Shown here piece by piece: positions 32,349-43,421 of a DNA stretch of 64,000 bases. The notes below the pieces were generated by a model, which was not told where the DNA came from, did no database searches, and worked only from the letters and a program-made list of their open reading frames with translations. Location of the stretch: contig CAJNOI010000112.1 of NCBI GenBank assembly GCA_905250115.1, positions 103,783 through 167,782 of the forward strand. The letters are read 5' to 3'. How positions within the stretch are numbered: the stretch's first letter is position 1; each line of letters opens with the position of its first letter. This stretch comes from Adineta steineri. Taxonomy: Eukaryota > Rotifera > Eurotatoria > Adinetida > Adinetidae. The position numbers and the translations under genes are program-made.

Positions 32349-32948
32349 TTAGCCGTTTTTTGGTCCGTAACTTTCAGATTTACCAATATCTGTCCATGCA
32401 AGAGCTAATAGATATAGACCATCAGGTAATTCATTCGAAAAAATTTGTACACCATATGTAGTTGCGGTGATAGGTGAAAAGAATTCTCTTTGATATCGAG
32501 CTAGAAGAGTTTCATCATTTTGAATTGCATCATGAAAAGTTGTATGAGAAGATAAAAGTTCTTTTTTCATTAAAATTTGTCGTCCATTTAATTCTATATT
32601 ATATTGATAATGTTTCAAGAGTGTCACATGTTGTTTCATTGTTCCAGTTACCCATTGACCAGTTTTATCATCTAATAAACTAAGATTTATTTTACCAAGT
32701 TTACCTTCAAGTTTACCAACAACTTGTTTTGATGGATAAGATATTAATTCAAACTTTGGTAATATGGAAAATTTTGATTCAATACGGTAGTAAAGAGTGC
32801 TTTTTGAAATATCAAATACAGAAAATTCTGCTACTTTAATACCATTGAAATAATCTTTGCGTAAAGTATAAGTACGCAATATATCATCTTTACCACTCAC
32901 ACAACTGGCAATAGTAACGAGAAAAACAACATGGTGAATGAAAAACAT
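32349..32948 (-). CDS. Secreted LURP-one/tubby-C-like protein
   Basis: The start is taken at 32948 because it places a signal peptide (MFFIHHVVFLVTIASCVSG) at the N-terminus; an upstream in-frame Met at 33017 exists. It is 199 residues with no intron. The body alternates short beta-strand phrases typical of the LURP-one-related/tubby C-terminal-like fold (YTLRKDYF, VFDISKSTLYYRIESKF, VVGKLEGKLGKINLSLLDD). Cytosolic relatives bind membranes or scramble lipids, but this one looks exported, so the role is unclear. It ends with ALAWTDIGKSE. The fold call is by pattern and tentative; a lineage-specific secreted protein is the alternative. Confidence 0.5.
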   Translation of the reverse strand: MFFIHHVVFLVTIASCVSGKDDILRTYTLRKDYFNGIKVAEFSVFDISKSTLYYRIESKFSILPKFELISYPSKQVVGKLEGKLGKINLSLLDDKTGQWVTGTMKQHVTLLKHYQYNIELNGRQILMKKELLSSHTTFHDAIQNDETLLARYQREFFSPITATTYGVQIFSNELPDGLYLLALAWTDIGKSESYGPKNG

Positions 32949-33835
32949 ATTTAATGTGCAACTAAAAGAAAGAACAACATTCGTATATATATATATATCA
33001 AGAAATGGTACAATCATCGTGATGCAAATTTTTATATATTGACAGAATACGTAAATCCAGCACTTTCTTTTAGTATATGAATGATTCTTGTTTTCTATTT
33101 ATTTGTCTAATATAACAATCAATGAGCTTTCACTTCGATAATGCATTTTTGAAGAATAGAGATATACAGATTTCAAAAGGTTACTGTAATCACATTCACA
33201 ATGCATATATGGCATACGCATCATAGAGTCTATAACTATTTGAAATAAATCAAAATAATTTCCAATCAAAGCTGTTTTTTTTCTCGATTCAATTAGAATT
33301 TGTTAAATATAGAGATAAAAAATTAATGTTGGATGTTATGTAAAATATTCTATTCTTTTTAATCTTTCTCACTATATTTTCTGTAGTTTTTTACGTTTCT
33401 AAGAGAATCATGATAAATATTTTATTCAAAACTGACTTTGCAAAAAACGGAAATAAAATTAATATTTGTATTGATATAGGATATTTTTTGTTGTTGTTCC
33501 AAATGCTGCAATATTTTGAACTGATTATTTAAGATAAAACTTGTTTTTATTTAACTCATGCAAAACAATTTCTATTTAATCGAGAAGAAATAGAAAAACA
33601 CATCATATTTTAAACTTATTTTTTATCATCGTACGTAAGAATATATCAAAACTTTAGTTTTACATTGTTTTATTTTGATTAAAACTGATTAATTAATGAA
33701 ATTGAATATTCAATGGGTTAATTTATGTCTTTTATAATTATATCAATACTGATCAATGATCTTTGAAGAAAAAAAGAATTTTTTTTTCTTGCTTTTAGAT
33801 TGTGAAGCTATTCAAGTTTAGATAGAACAACAACT
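32949..33835. other. Intergenic; right part shared with upstream flanks of the other NHL genes
   Basis: From about 33330 the sequence aligns with about 53940-54450 and 58830-59190 (for example CTGATTATTTAAGAT and AACTTGTTTTT). It includes an acceptor-like CTTTTAG at about 33798, which suggests a spliced 5' leader. No gene otherwise. Confidence 0.45.
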
Positions 33836-35564
33836 ATGAACATGAATAATAGAGTTGGAGTTGATGAAGTAATGTATTGTATAAAAAGAAAATAAGATTA
33901 TTTTCTTTTTTGATATTTTAGACTGTTGAAGTTAACTCTAATACAACACGTTTGCAAAGATTGTATGTATATATTGAAAACAAAAAATAAATTATAAAAA
34001 AATGCATTATTCTAGACTTGAACATTTTCGAGGACGAAAATTACTTTGGATAATATTTCTCATTATTTTAATTTTTGTAATCATAGTTGTTGTAATAACT
34101 ACTGTTTTGTTGACCAGAACGAAAAGAGAGAAAACATCAACAATAACAGAGATGACAACAGAGATAACAACAGAAATAACATCAGAAACAACAGAGGAAT
34201 CAACTATGGAAACAATAACAACAAGTGAATTGTTAACAACAATAACAAGTGGTATAATTTTGTTAAAACTAGTTCGTTTCTTATTTCAAAGAATTCATAA
34301 AGGAGAAATCATTGTTAGAGTTGGTTTTTCTTTTTCAATCTTAGATATTTTATTCGAATTATGACATAAAATAGTTTAATCGTACATAATCGAAAGTCAT
34401 ACATCACACCTTCTATAGAATAATTTCAAAAGGTTCACTGAAATGTGAATGAGAATATACTATCGAATCCATAGCTCATTCATCGATACCCACATCTACA
34501 TTCTTGTAATTTATATGTAATGACACAAAAATATTATAATTAATAAAACAAAATATGTTTTATTTTTAAGAAATAATTTTTAGATCGAAAGAAAAGAAAA
34601 AAATATTGAAATGTTTTTTATTGTTTTTATAGAAGAATTAATTCCATCTGGTATTATCGATAAAAATACAAAATGGAAACAGGATGCAGTTACTGTTGCT
34701 GGGGGAAATGGACAGGGAAGTGAATTAAATCGGTTAAATAATCCTTATGGTATTTATATTGATGATGATAGTGAAAGTATTTATATTGCTGACTCTAACA
34801 ATCATCGTATTGTTAAATGGAAATTTGGTGCACATACTGGCGAAATTGTTCCAAGTAGAAATGAACCTGGGAGTGAAATATATAGCTTGTCTACTCCAAC
34901 GGATTTAATTCTTGATAAAGAGAAGAAATACCTCATCGTTTGTGACCCTGACAACCAGCGAGTGATGAAATGGTCTCTTGAAAATAGTCAGGATCACCAG
35001 GTATTAATAAATGATATTGTTTGCTGGAGTTTAGCAATGAATAATGATGGAGATCTTTATGTTTCTGACAAGCAAAGACATCAAATCAGACGTTGGCAGC
35101 AAGGAAATAAAGAATATACAGTTGTAGCAGGTGATAAGGAAGCAGGAGATAAATTAAATCAACTTAATTATCCTGAACATATTTTCGTTGATAAACATCA
35201 TACAGTTTACGTAATAGATTCAGGTAACAATCGTGTGATGAAATGGACAGAAAATGCACTCGAAGGCATTTTTATTACTTCAAGACAACCTTATGAAGGA
35301 AATTGTAATACATATGGTGCCTTCATAGGCGTGACTGCTGATGATATGGGTAATATTTATGTGTCGAGTGCGGGAATTCATGAAGTAACGCGTTGGTCAC
35401 CAGATGCAAAGGAATGTTCTAAAATCGTTGGTAAAGGATACGCTGGAAACGGTCCGATGGAATTAGACAACCCAAATGATTTATCATTTGATCGACATGG
35501 TAATCTTTATGTTGTCGATAAATACAACTACCGAATACAAAAATTTGCTATTGATCTTGACTGA
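33836..35564 (+). CDS. Type II membrane NHL beta-propeller protein (paralog 1)
   Basis: Exons 33836-33868, 33922-33962, 34016-34251 and 34633-35564; phases 0, 2, 1; 413 residues. Two tiny first exons encode a cytoplasmic tail. Exon 3 begins with basic residues (FRGRKLLW), then a transmembrane helix (IIFLIILIFVIIVVVITTVLL), then a Thr/Glu-rich stalk. The last exon holds six NHL repeats (SIYIADSNNHRIVKW, YLIVCDPDNQRVMKW, DLYVSDKQRHQIRRW and so on, ending NYRIQKF), which make a six-bladed extracellular propeller for binding proteins or glycans. Intron 3 (381 bp) carries a diverged telomere-like palindrome at about 34450-34503, also present in paralog 2. The start ATG is followed in frame by a second ATG two codons later. 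Confidence 0.8.
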
Positions 35565-36204
35565 AACAGCTTTTTATGGCAAAATAATTTTTAATAAATA
35601 ATACTTTTCATTAATAACAAATAAAGTTCATTAAAAATATAAATAATTTAATTTATCACTTATTTTATAGACACATTGTTTTAGATTTCTTTGTTTTTTT
35701 TGTTAACCGATACACGTATGATGGCATCGATATAGTTGTTAAATTTTTTGTACTAACACTGACACTCACAATCTCAGTTTTTATACTTTAAATATTTAAT
35801 TGACTAACATGAAAAATAAATCAAACAATTTGTTGTATTTGTGGAATTTATTCTTCAAAAGTAAATAATGGACATTCTACAATTGAGTTTCTAGTGAAGA
35901 TCTTCACGATCACTTTAGTTAGTGTAACGAAAAATTAGATTGTAATCGAGAGAAGAGAATGAATAGGAAACGTTCGGACTGCACCGAACCGCGATGTTTT
36001 ATTAAATAACAAATGAATATCAGTAAGTTGCAACGCTTTTTTACTAACGACTAAACGTACGTAATGTCCACAACTATCTGTATATACATCACTCCATATT
36101 GAATATCTCTTTGAAAAGAATAACATTAGTGATGTAACTTAAACTTCTTCACTGAATGAAGTCATCGCTCGAATCGGTCTGTCATTACAATGAAAAGAAA
36201 ATGT
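35565..36204. other. Intergenic between convergent NHL and fucosyltransferase-like genes
   Basis: 3' flanks only. AATAAA-type signals occur near 35590 and 35620. No further gene was recognised. Confidence 0.45.
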
Positions 36205-37743
36205 CTAAATTAACATAAATTCTTCTGGATAATCCGATGAATAGTTTTCTAACCATAATGGAATAAACGTATTTTGTTGTGCTTTTTTTTGTTTCCATAC
36301 ATATTGTATTCTTTGTTTAATGAATTGTTTTTTTTCTTTTGTTATATTAAATTGTGTATGATTTTTATCTAAATCTAAACTTAAAAAATTTCTCATACCA
36401 TGAACTCTTCCACGATTATGATAAGGTCCTAATTTAAATTGTCGACTATTAAATATACCTGATGCCATACTAAATGTACTTAATGCATTTATAATAATAT
36501 CATCACGTAATAAACGATTAAATGTTTCTGATGTTCGTCCATTTAAAAAAAATGATATATGACAACGTGATTGAGGTAAATGAATTTTTAAACTTTTAAG
36601 TATATCATCAAAATCATTTATAACACCCTCACTATATATTGTAATTAAATATTTATTTTGTATTTCATTTGGTAATGAATTAATAAGATAAATTAATAAT
36701 GGAATATAAGCTGAATTTGAAATATAACGATATAAATCACCAGATATTATTTCACCTTGTTTATTTCGTTTAATAACATCACCATGACGTATATGTACAC
36801 CAATTAATAAACTATCATCTATATTAATCGATGGACATTGAATAATAAATGAATTTGATGATATATATTGAAAATAATCAATTGGTAAATAATTTGATCG
36901 AACAGAAATCCCTGACCAAACTCCATAAGGTTCTTTATATAATTTTCTATGTTGTAACCACCATCGAATTTCAAAAACACTGCCCATTTCCATTAATGAT
37001 GATGTAATAGTAAGAGTTCGACTAGAATAAAATGTAAAACCTACATCATTTTTATTCATATTCGATAGAAAACTTTCGAATAAAAATTTCAAATAAGATT
37101 TTATTGTAAATGGTTGTTTTCCTTGATGATATTGATCAAATGTTTGATTTGCAATTAAATCATATCGAAATATATTCCGTTTAATTGATGAATTTTTTGG
37201 ACATAATTCATATGCTGAATAAGGTATTTCCCAATGATAAAATTGCCAATATTTTTCTCGGTCAAGATTTGTTTCATCTTGAGAATGTTCAGCAGTCCAT
37301 TCTAAATGTATTAATGTTAAATTGAATTTATATGCAATATTTAGAACACCTAAATACCACATTAATTGTGAGCCAGTACCATGAAAAACACGAGATGATA
37401 ATGAATTATCTAATAATAAATAACGACCATGTTCACAATCAATTTTTGGATGATATGTTAATAACATTGAATATTGTTTTTGATATTTATTAAAATAACG
37501 ATTTAATGATTGTTCAATATCAGGCAAACATGGACTTTTATCCAACATACATCTATCTAATATATCATTCGATGTATAAGAATAGAAACTATTGAATTTT
37601 AATATTGGTTCAATAAAATAAAATAATAAAATTATACAAATAATTAATAGAAAGAAAAATAAATATTTAATAGAACCAGTATGCCTTTTTAATGAAGTTC
37701 GAAAACAAATACGAAATAATCGTTTTATTGAATAAATACGCAT
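36205..37743 (-). CDS. Golgi type II fucosyltransferase-like protein
   Basis: Single exon, 512 residues. A short basic cytoplasmic tail is followed by a signal anchor (residues of about 26-45, YLFFFLLIICIILLFYFIEP) and a large luminal domain with potential N-glycosylation sites. HGTGSQLMWYLG near residue 121 resembles the nucleotide-sugar loop, and GVHIRHGDV (315-323) matches the Hx(R/H)xGD/RxD motif of alpha-1,6- and protein O-fucosyltransferase superfamilies, which bind GDP-fucose. The second Arg of the usual HIRRGD is His here. It is expected to act in glycan capping in the Golgi. The family is by motif; the exact linkage cannot be told, and a lineage-specific glycosyltransferase is possible. 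Confidence 0.6.
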   Translation of the reverse strand: MRIYSIKRLFRICFRTSLKRHTGSIKYLFFFLLIICIILLFYFIEPILKFNSFYSYTSNDILDRCMLDKSPCLPDIEQSLNRYFNKYQKQYSMLLTYHPKIDCEHGRYLLLDNSLSSRVFHGTGSQLMWYLGVLNIAYKFNLTLIHLEWTAEHSQDETNLDREKYWQFYHWEIPYSAYELCPKNSSIKRNIFRYDLIANQTFDQYHQGKQPFTIKSYLKFLFESFLSNMNKNDVGFTFYSSRTLTITSSLMEMGSVFEIRWWLQHRKLYKEPYGVWSGISVRSNYLPIDYFQYISSNSFIIQCPSINIDDSLLIGVHIRHGDVIKRNKQGEIISGDLYRYISNSAYIPLLIYLINSLPNEIQNKYLITIYSEGVINDFDDILKSLKIHLPQSRCHISFFLNGRTSETFNRLLRDDIIINALSTFSMASGIFNSRQFKLGPYHNRGRVHGMRNFLSLDLDKNHTQFNITKEKKQFIKQRIQYVWKQKKAQQNTFIPLWLENYSSDYPEEFMLI

Positions 37744-38867
37744 ATCTAGAAAACATGAAACTCATGATAATGATAAATGAGAGTAATATCATCAGGGAGC
37801 TTGAGTACTTACAAAAAAATGCCAGAAAAAAACTAAACATGCGATATGCATATAGGAAGAAACGAATAAAAAATAAAGACTTATCGAATGGGTTTTTTCA
37901 TCAATAAATTCAGTGATTTTACTTACCAAAAATTAGCTTAACATTTGCATATTTTTACTTTGCTCTCAGTATTCACTTCCTAAATGTTCTCATCAATTTT
38001 TTCAAGTAGTGTAATATATATTTGTTTGTTTAAGTCAATAGAAGAGTTTGATTTTCGTTTTTTTCTAATTATGCATCTGACAGAGAAAAATTCTGCACAC
38101 ATCCGAAATGAAAAGAAGCAAAGAAATTAATAAACTTAAGAGAAACATGTTCGTTTCTTCAGTTAATATTTTCAGATGTATTGATTACGGTTAAAGAAAT
38201 TTGAAGAGTAAAATATTAATAAGATAATCAGCATATCAGAAAAAATAATGTGTGTATAGTAATTACAATTAAATATATTCACCTCTGATGTTTATCTCAT
38301 TATATATAATGGCGGCATTTTCAAAATATGACATGAAGAACATTTTATTATTAAATGTAATTCAAATCATCTCATAGTATTTGTCGATGAAAAAGAGCTC
38401 TTACTTCTTATTCGTTCTTATCTTTTGATAAATGAATTCGATAATCTGTAGTTTATAACAGAGAGTATGAGTAAAAATGTGAGAACTGAGCTATAAAATG
38501 GGGCAGAAAGAAACAAATCCAAATATTTATCGTGCAAACATACAGTACGATCGTTATGCATATTAAGTATACAATTTTTTTAGTAATAATTCAAATATTT
38601 GATAGAAAGGTTGATATACGTATCATATTACAATGTAATATTCAAAAAAAAAGAATTTATGAGATGTTGAAAAAAATAAGTAATATGATAACATATTAAA
38701 ACAACGCTTTATGTAAAACTATTTTGAGAGTATAGTTAACTACTGAACATCTATAGTGATTGTTTATTTTAGTGATTTATATAAAGTATACTGACAAACA
38801 CAAGATTGATTATACATCGAATAAAAATGAAATCTAATACAATATAAATCTGAATCAGGTTCATTGA
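37744..38867. other. Intergenic, nothing recognised
   Basis: AT-rich sequence between two minus-strand genes. Presumably the promoter of the fucosyltransferase-like gene and the 3' flank of the GPCR. Short open frames are unsupported. Confidence 0.4.
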
Positions 38868-39898
38868 TTAGGACTCTGGTCGAACTTGATTGTTCACTAA
38901 TTGTGGTTTTCTCCATCGTTCTAAGTGAACTTTGATCAATACATAAGCCACTTGTTTACGAAATCTTTCAGATGCACAGATGTATATATAGAATGAACTC
39001 TAAAATGTCCAATCGATTAATGTGAATTGATATATATATACTATTTAAAACTTACCGCAAAATAAGAATAATTGAGAAGAACAGCTATAGTATAGGCAAA
39101 CTGTATGTATGATTGATTAAATGCATTACTAGGAATATTTGGACTTGTTAAAAGTGTACTGACAATAGTATTTGGTAATAGAGTGAAAACATTTACAACT
39201 AATTGAATTAAAACCATTGTTGTTATTTGTTTATCTAGTTCACGTCGAACGATTGGTAGTGTGCGATAACTAAGTTCTTGCACATTTCGATATGCCAGTA
39301 GTCCAAATACAGCTGAAATACTCATAGGCAAAATGCCGAAGAGTATGAAAATGATAACATAGGAACGATAATAAGCAAAAGTAGGATTTTTACTAGTGCA
39401 ACTAACTTGTCCTGTGGTCGATGATAGAATCTGCTCAAAGAAGATTAAATATGGAATTCCATGCAAAGCCCAAATGATTATATTGATGATAACGAGACGT
39501 TTAGCTCGTTTGATACTGCACCATTGTTGCCAACGAGGATGCGCACAAGTGGCACAATACTGGTCAAATGTGGCTAAACAGAAGCCTCCTAATGAACTTA
39601 ATGCACAAGTTTGAAAACAATATGGTCGAAATTTGCAATAGAATAGTGAAGCTTGAGTTCCATCGACACCAAATAAAGCGTTGGTAATCACTGCGAGAAG
39701 TCCCGTAGATAATTGACCAATATTCATAACGGATATGATGGTTAGATAAAATGCACATGAACTCTGTCGAAATGTTTGAAGACTTAAAAATACAATAATA
39801 TTGAGAAATTCTCCTATTACACCAGCAATAAAGAGTGGTATTCCGGTATAGATAGTGATCATTTTTCCAATAAATGTTAACGAAGAAGACATTTTCAC
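38868..39898 (-). CDS. Rhodopsin-type G-protein-coupled receptor
   Basis: Exons 39898-39056 and 38999-38868, phase 0, GT-AG, 324 residues. Seven hydrophobic helices are visible. TM1 has GEFLNIIVF (the conserved Asn). A Cys before TM3 (FYCKF) and one in extracellular loop 2 (QVSCTSK) can pair. The end of TM3 is FDQYCATC, the DRY position reading DQY. TM7 and helix 8 straddle the intron: NYSYFAVSSFYIYICASERF, followed by a basic tail. The motif at NPxxY is SSFYIY. It is similar in style to peptide/FMRFamide-like receptors of small invertebrates, but the ligand cannot be assigned. The short second exon supplies the cytoplasmic tail and the stop. Confidence 0.75.
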
Positions 39899-40588
39899 AT
39901 GTAAATTTAATCTGCTACGTTAGAAATGAAGTTTTTACTTATGATATTTATCTTTATTCTACGTTCATTAAAATTTTCTATTTAGAAAAAAATACTTTTT
40001 CCGACACTCATCTCTAGTTCACACTTGACAGAATCCGTTCTTCTTTTTCTTTTTGCTATATCTGTTTCTGACATATAAATAAATGAAAGCGAAAGGAATG
40101 TACTGATCATCCCAGTCATTTACAGATCTTTTCTTCACGAATCACTCGCCAGATTGTTTGATTAGTTTTTTATGTTTAACCAACATATCGTTCGAAACTA
40201 TTGGAATTAGTTCTCGAAAAGTATAAAAATAATTCTGAAATTAAAAATATAATTGTCTTTGATCTGATGACAAGCGTCATGAAAGATAACTGCGCATTTT
40301 CTTCTAGCATTTTTTTGGAAAAATTAATCTTTTTACGTACTCATTTAAATTAGATAAAACGATAATCATGCATAAACGGAAAAATTTCTTTTAATTTTAT
40401 TAATGGCATCTAGTTAAGTGCTAAATAACAACATATAAATGCTAAGTAAAAAATTCTATTTTTACTAAGTAAATAAATAGTTTTTGCGAAGTAAAAAAAA
40501 TAATTTTTGTTAAGTAATAAATATAGAATATATGAATAAAAAATTTGATCGAACAGTTAATCGATTAGTAATACTTTGGTTGCTTTTC

Positions 40589-40631
40589 GGTGTAGTGCGA
40601 ATACAATATCGACACCCACCCACCCACCCTC
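40589..40631. repeat. Telomere-like palindrome (copy 8)
   Basis: GGTGTAGTGCG on the left, and GACACCCACCCACCCACCCTC on the right; the right arm is close to a CCCACC tandem. Weak hairpin. Confidence 0.45.
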
Positions 40632-40753
40632 AAAAATTCAAGTATATGTGATGTGTGTAAAAAGAAACGAACGCAAAATAACGACTTGCCTGTCATTTGT
40701 ATTTACTTTTCAAATTTATGGTTTTTAGTTGCTAAAATGTATTTTTTACCAAC

Positions 40754-40794
40754 AATTCCTGAATGTGTAACTTTCCGGAATAGGATGAGTGTTC
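40754..40794. mobile_element. Right-end fragment of the GGAATTCC element
   Basis: Matches the last 40 bp of the 22979-23607 element (GAATGTGTAACTTTCCGGAA then TAGGATGAGTG). The left part is absent. It is a solo end left by deletion. Confidence 0.6.
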
Positions 40795-41583
40795 TTTAAA
40801 TGAGCATTCAATTTATTTACCGAGTATATACAAATTTTACTTAGCACTTAAATAGGTGCCTTAGAATGAAATGTTTTTTTGAAAGTGATCGCTCTCATCA
40901 TCAACTTCTCTTGTTTCAGTCAAATACAATTGAATAATCCTCTATATTCATTGTGCAATGATATTTGATTTTCTGCTTCCTTGCTCTATGCTACACGTGA
41001 ATATAATGCGACGCAATTAGTTTATGACTTTTGTGGATGTAGACAATTTACGATTTCAGCTCATCAGCACTTCAAAGCAAAGTCGATTTTTATACACTAA
41101 TTTCTTTAATGATGTATCTACTTTTAACGTTTCTTTTCATGAAAAAAGATAAAAGGAACAACAGAAAGAATAGTTGATTAAACATATAAATAGAATGTAG
41201 TATTTTTCAATATAGATTATCAATGAAATCAAAAATTTCGAGAAAATTAAATAATTAATAGCGTTAGAAATAAAGTTCTTGTTTGAAATAAATATTTACA
41301 AAGATAGTAAACGTTATGGCATTAAATCTCATATTATGATGCATCTAGAATCGTTAAAAAAACGAGATGATATATTTATTTGTTTTCACTCAATTTAAAA
41401 AGGCTATGGAAGTGGCATGGCACATTTTCGTTCTGTTATCGGTTAATCTGTATGAAAAAAGAACGAAGAAAAAATAAAATGTGTAAGCATACATTTTGGC
41501 ATCATCATCGACGTGTAAAGGTTGGTCGATCGTCTTACAAGTTTTTTTTTCTTTTCATTTTGTAGAAAAATATCGTTTTTTAT

Positions 41584-43252
41584 ATGAATCAACATCAGCT
41601 CACTATGGTACCTACGAAAATAGACGTGTTGCCCGTTGAATTACTCCATTATATTTTTGATTACTTTTGGGCTCATGAGATTTTTTATGGTTTTTTTAAT
41701 CTGAATGGCTATTTCGAGGCAGTCGTATTTAATTACAATCGGTATTCAGTCAACTTCCGTTCTATTCTTAAGTCTCAATTCGATGACATCTGTCGTTACA
41801 TTACACCTGATCATATCGTTTCTCTTACATTATCAGACGACGAGGAAACACCCAATCAATCTGAGCTATTCTTTTCACTTTTCAATATCGAGCAATTTGT
41901 CAATCTTCGTTCACTCGACATAAGTTCAGTCGATAGAAAAATATTCAAACGATTATTCAATTTGCACAAACTGAAGTCTTTATTATCACTCAAGTTGCCT
42001 CGTCTTCTTAAACCGTATGATATACTTTTTGATTCTATTATCGAAAACTTAGTTCCTCAACTCAGTCAGTTTATGGTTCACGATACTAATTATCTTCTTA
42101 CTAATCAACTGCAACATATGCGTCATTTGACTCTCGTGCATTGTCATTCTTTGCACATACCAACTATATTTCATCATGTATCTAACCTTCATTCACTTTC
42201 TATCACAATTACACTGGATTTATCAACGCAATGGGCTGATCAAATGCCATCATTGACACATTTGAACCAACTGATACTGAAGGTTTATTGTAAGTCTATG
42301 ACATAATTTAGTAATTATTTATTGCTATTTTTTATGCTTAGCTGGAAATGTAACAATGACGCTAATCGAGCAATTTTTGAATAAATTACCTCGTTTAAAA
42401 TATTTCGAACTCGAGAGCGAAGGGAACGAGGACCTTATTGATGGTCAACAATGGGAATCGCTCATCTCACATCTGATCACATTTAACTTTCGTTTTCATT
42501 TTAAGAATTATTTGTCGTCGATGTCCAACACAAACGTTTTCGACTCATTCTGTTCGCCATTCTGGCTAGAGCAAAAACATTGGTTCGTTGCCTTTGATGA
42601 TCAACAATCGATTATCTTTACCGTACCCCGTTTTGCACCCAACAACATCATATATTCACAAAGTTATAAGCCACTAAAATGTACATCATATGAACTGTGT
42701 CTCGATCAATACGTACAGTGTCTCACTTTGCAATTACTCAATCCATCGGTTTATCGTTTTGTTAACATTACAAAACTTGTGCTCGAAATAAACGAAAATG
42801 AAATCAAATCTGTATCACCTTCATTTTCCGAGCTCGTTCAAGATATGCCTTACTTGCATTCGCTTTCATTCTGGAACTTATCACCATTAGCTTGCCTAGG
42901 AAATGATATTGTCATTGAGAAAATTCGTATTTTAAACGTCCGCAGCATCGCTCCGTTACAGTTAAATGTCGAACAATTATGTACTTGCTTTCCTCGACTA
43001 GAACGCTTGAATATAATGATAAAACGCCCTGAAGATTTGTTTTTATTCATTGATCGATTGAAATATTTATCAATAGCAAAGTTTTCCTTCGACCCATCAC
43101 AATCCATCTTTGGCAGTTCCAATCAATCGTCAAAAGTGGCGCGTGAATGGCTCATCAGCCATTCTCAACGATGGAAGTTGAATAAAAATTTTACGTTCAA
43201 CGTCTCCGTAGACAATATTCAATTATGGATGACCAGTTTACAGGTGTGCTAG
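41584..43252 (+). CDS. F-box/leucine-rich-repeat-like protein
   Basis: Exons 41584-42289 and 42342-43252, with a 52-bp GTAAGT...CTTAG intron in phase 1; 538 residues. Near the N-terminus, LPVELLHYIFDYFWAHEIFY matches an F-box, which in the family docks to Skp1 in SCF ubiquitin ligases. The remainder repeats HL.SL/L..L patterns (NLHSLSITITLDL, MPYLHSLSFWNLS, FPRLERLNIMI), irregular LRRs that would select the substrate. A second Met at codon 8 is a possible start. This intact gene is the reference for the decayed relative at 3-1437. It is convergent with the minus-strand kinase gene, with only about 170 bp between the stops. Confidence 0.75.
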
Positions 43253-43421
43253 GTTGACTGCTCAGGACTAAGGAGATGATGATAATCATTGACAAAATAT
43301 GACTGTAAGCTATAGAATGTATGTTGAGGCTTACAAAAAATGTTATGATATTTTTATTTTATATATTAAGAATACAAATTTTTCTTGAATATGAAATTTA
43401 GCAAGTAGAGCAATGAGGAGG

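Larger units (their letters stand above)
39899..41583. other. Intergenic with repeat fragments
   Basis: No gene. 40412-40520 has repeats of AAGTGCTAAATAA/TACTAAGTAAATAAATAG type, and a reversed relative lies at about 40833-40855 (TTACTTAGCACTTAAATAGG), possibly ends of one old element. A palindrome (40589-40631) and an element-end fragment (40754-40794) lie between them. Confidence 0.4.

Noticed and set aside
41380..41565. 61-codon frame upstream of the F-box gene
   Set aside because: Basic, low-complexity translation with no relation to the F-box product; the likely leader of that gene.
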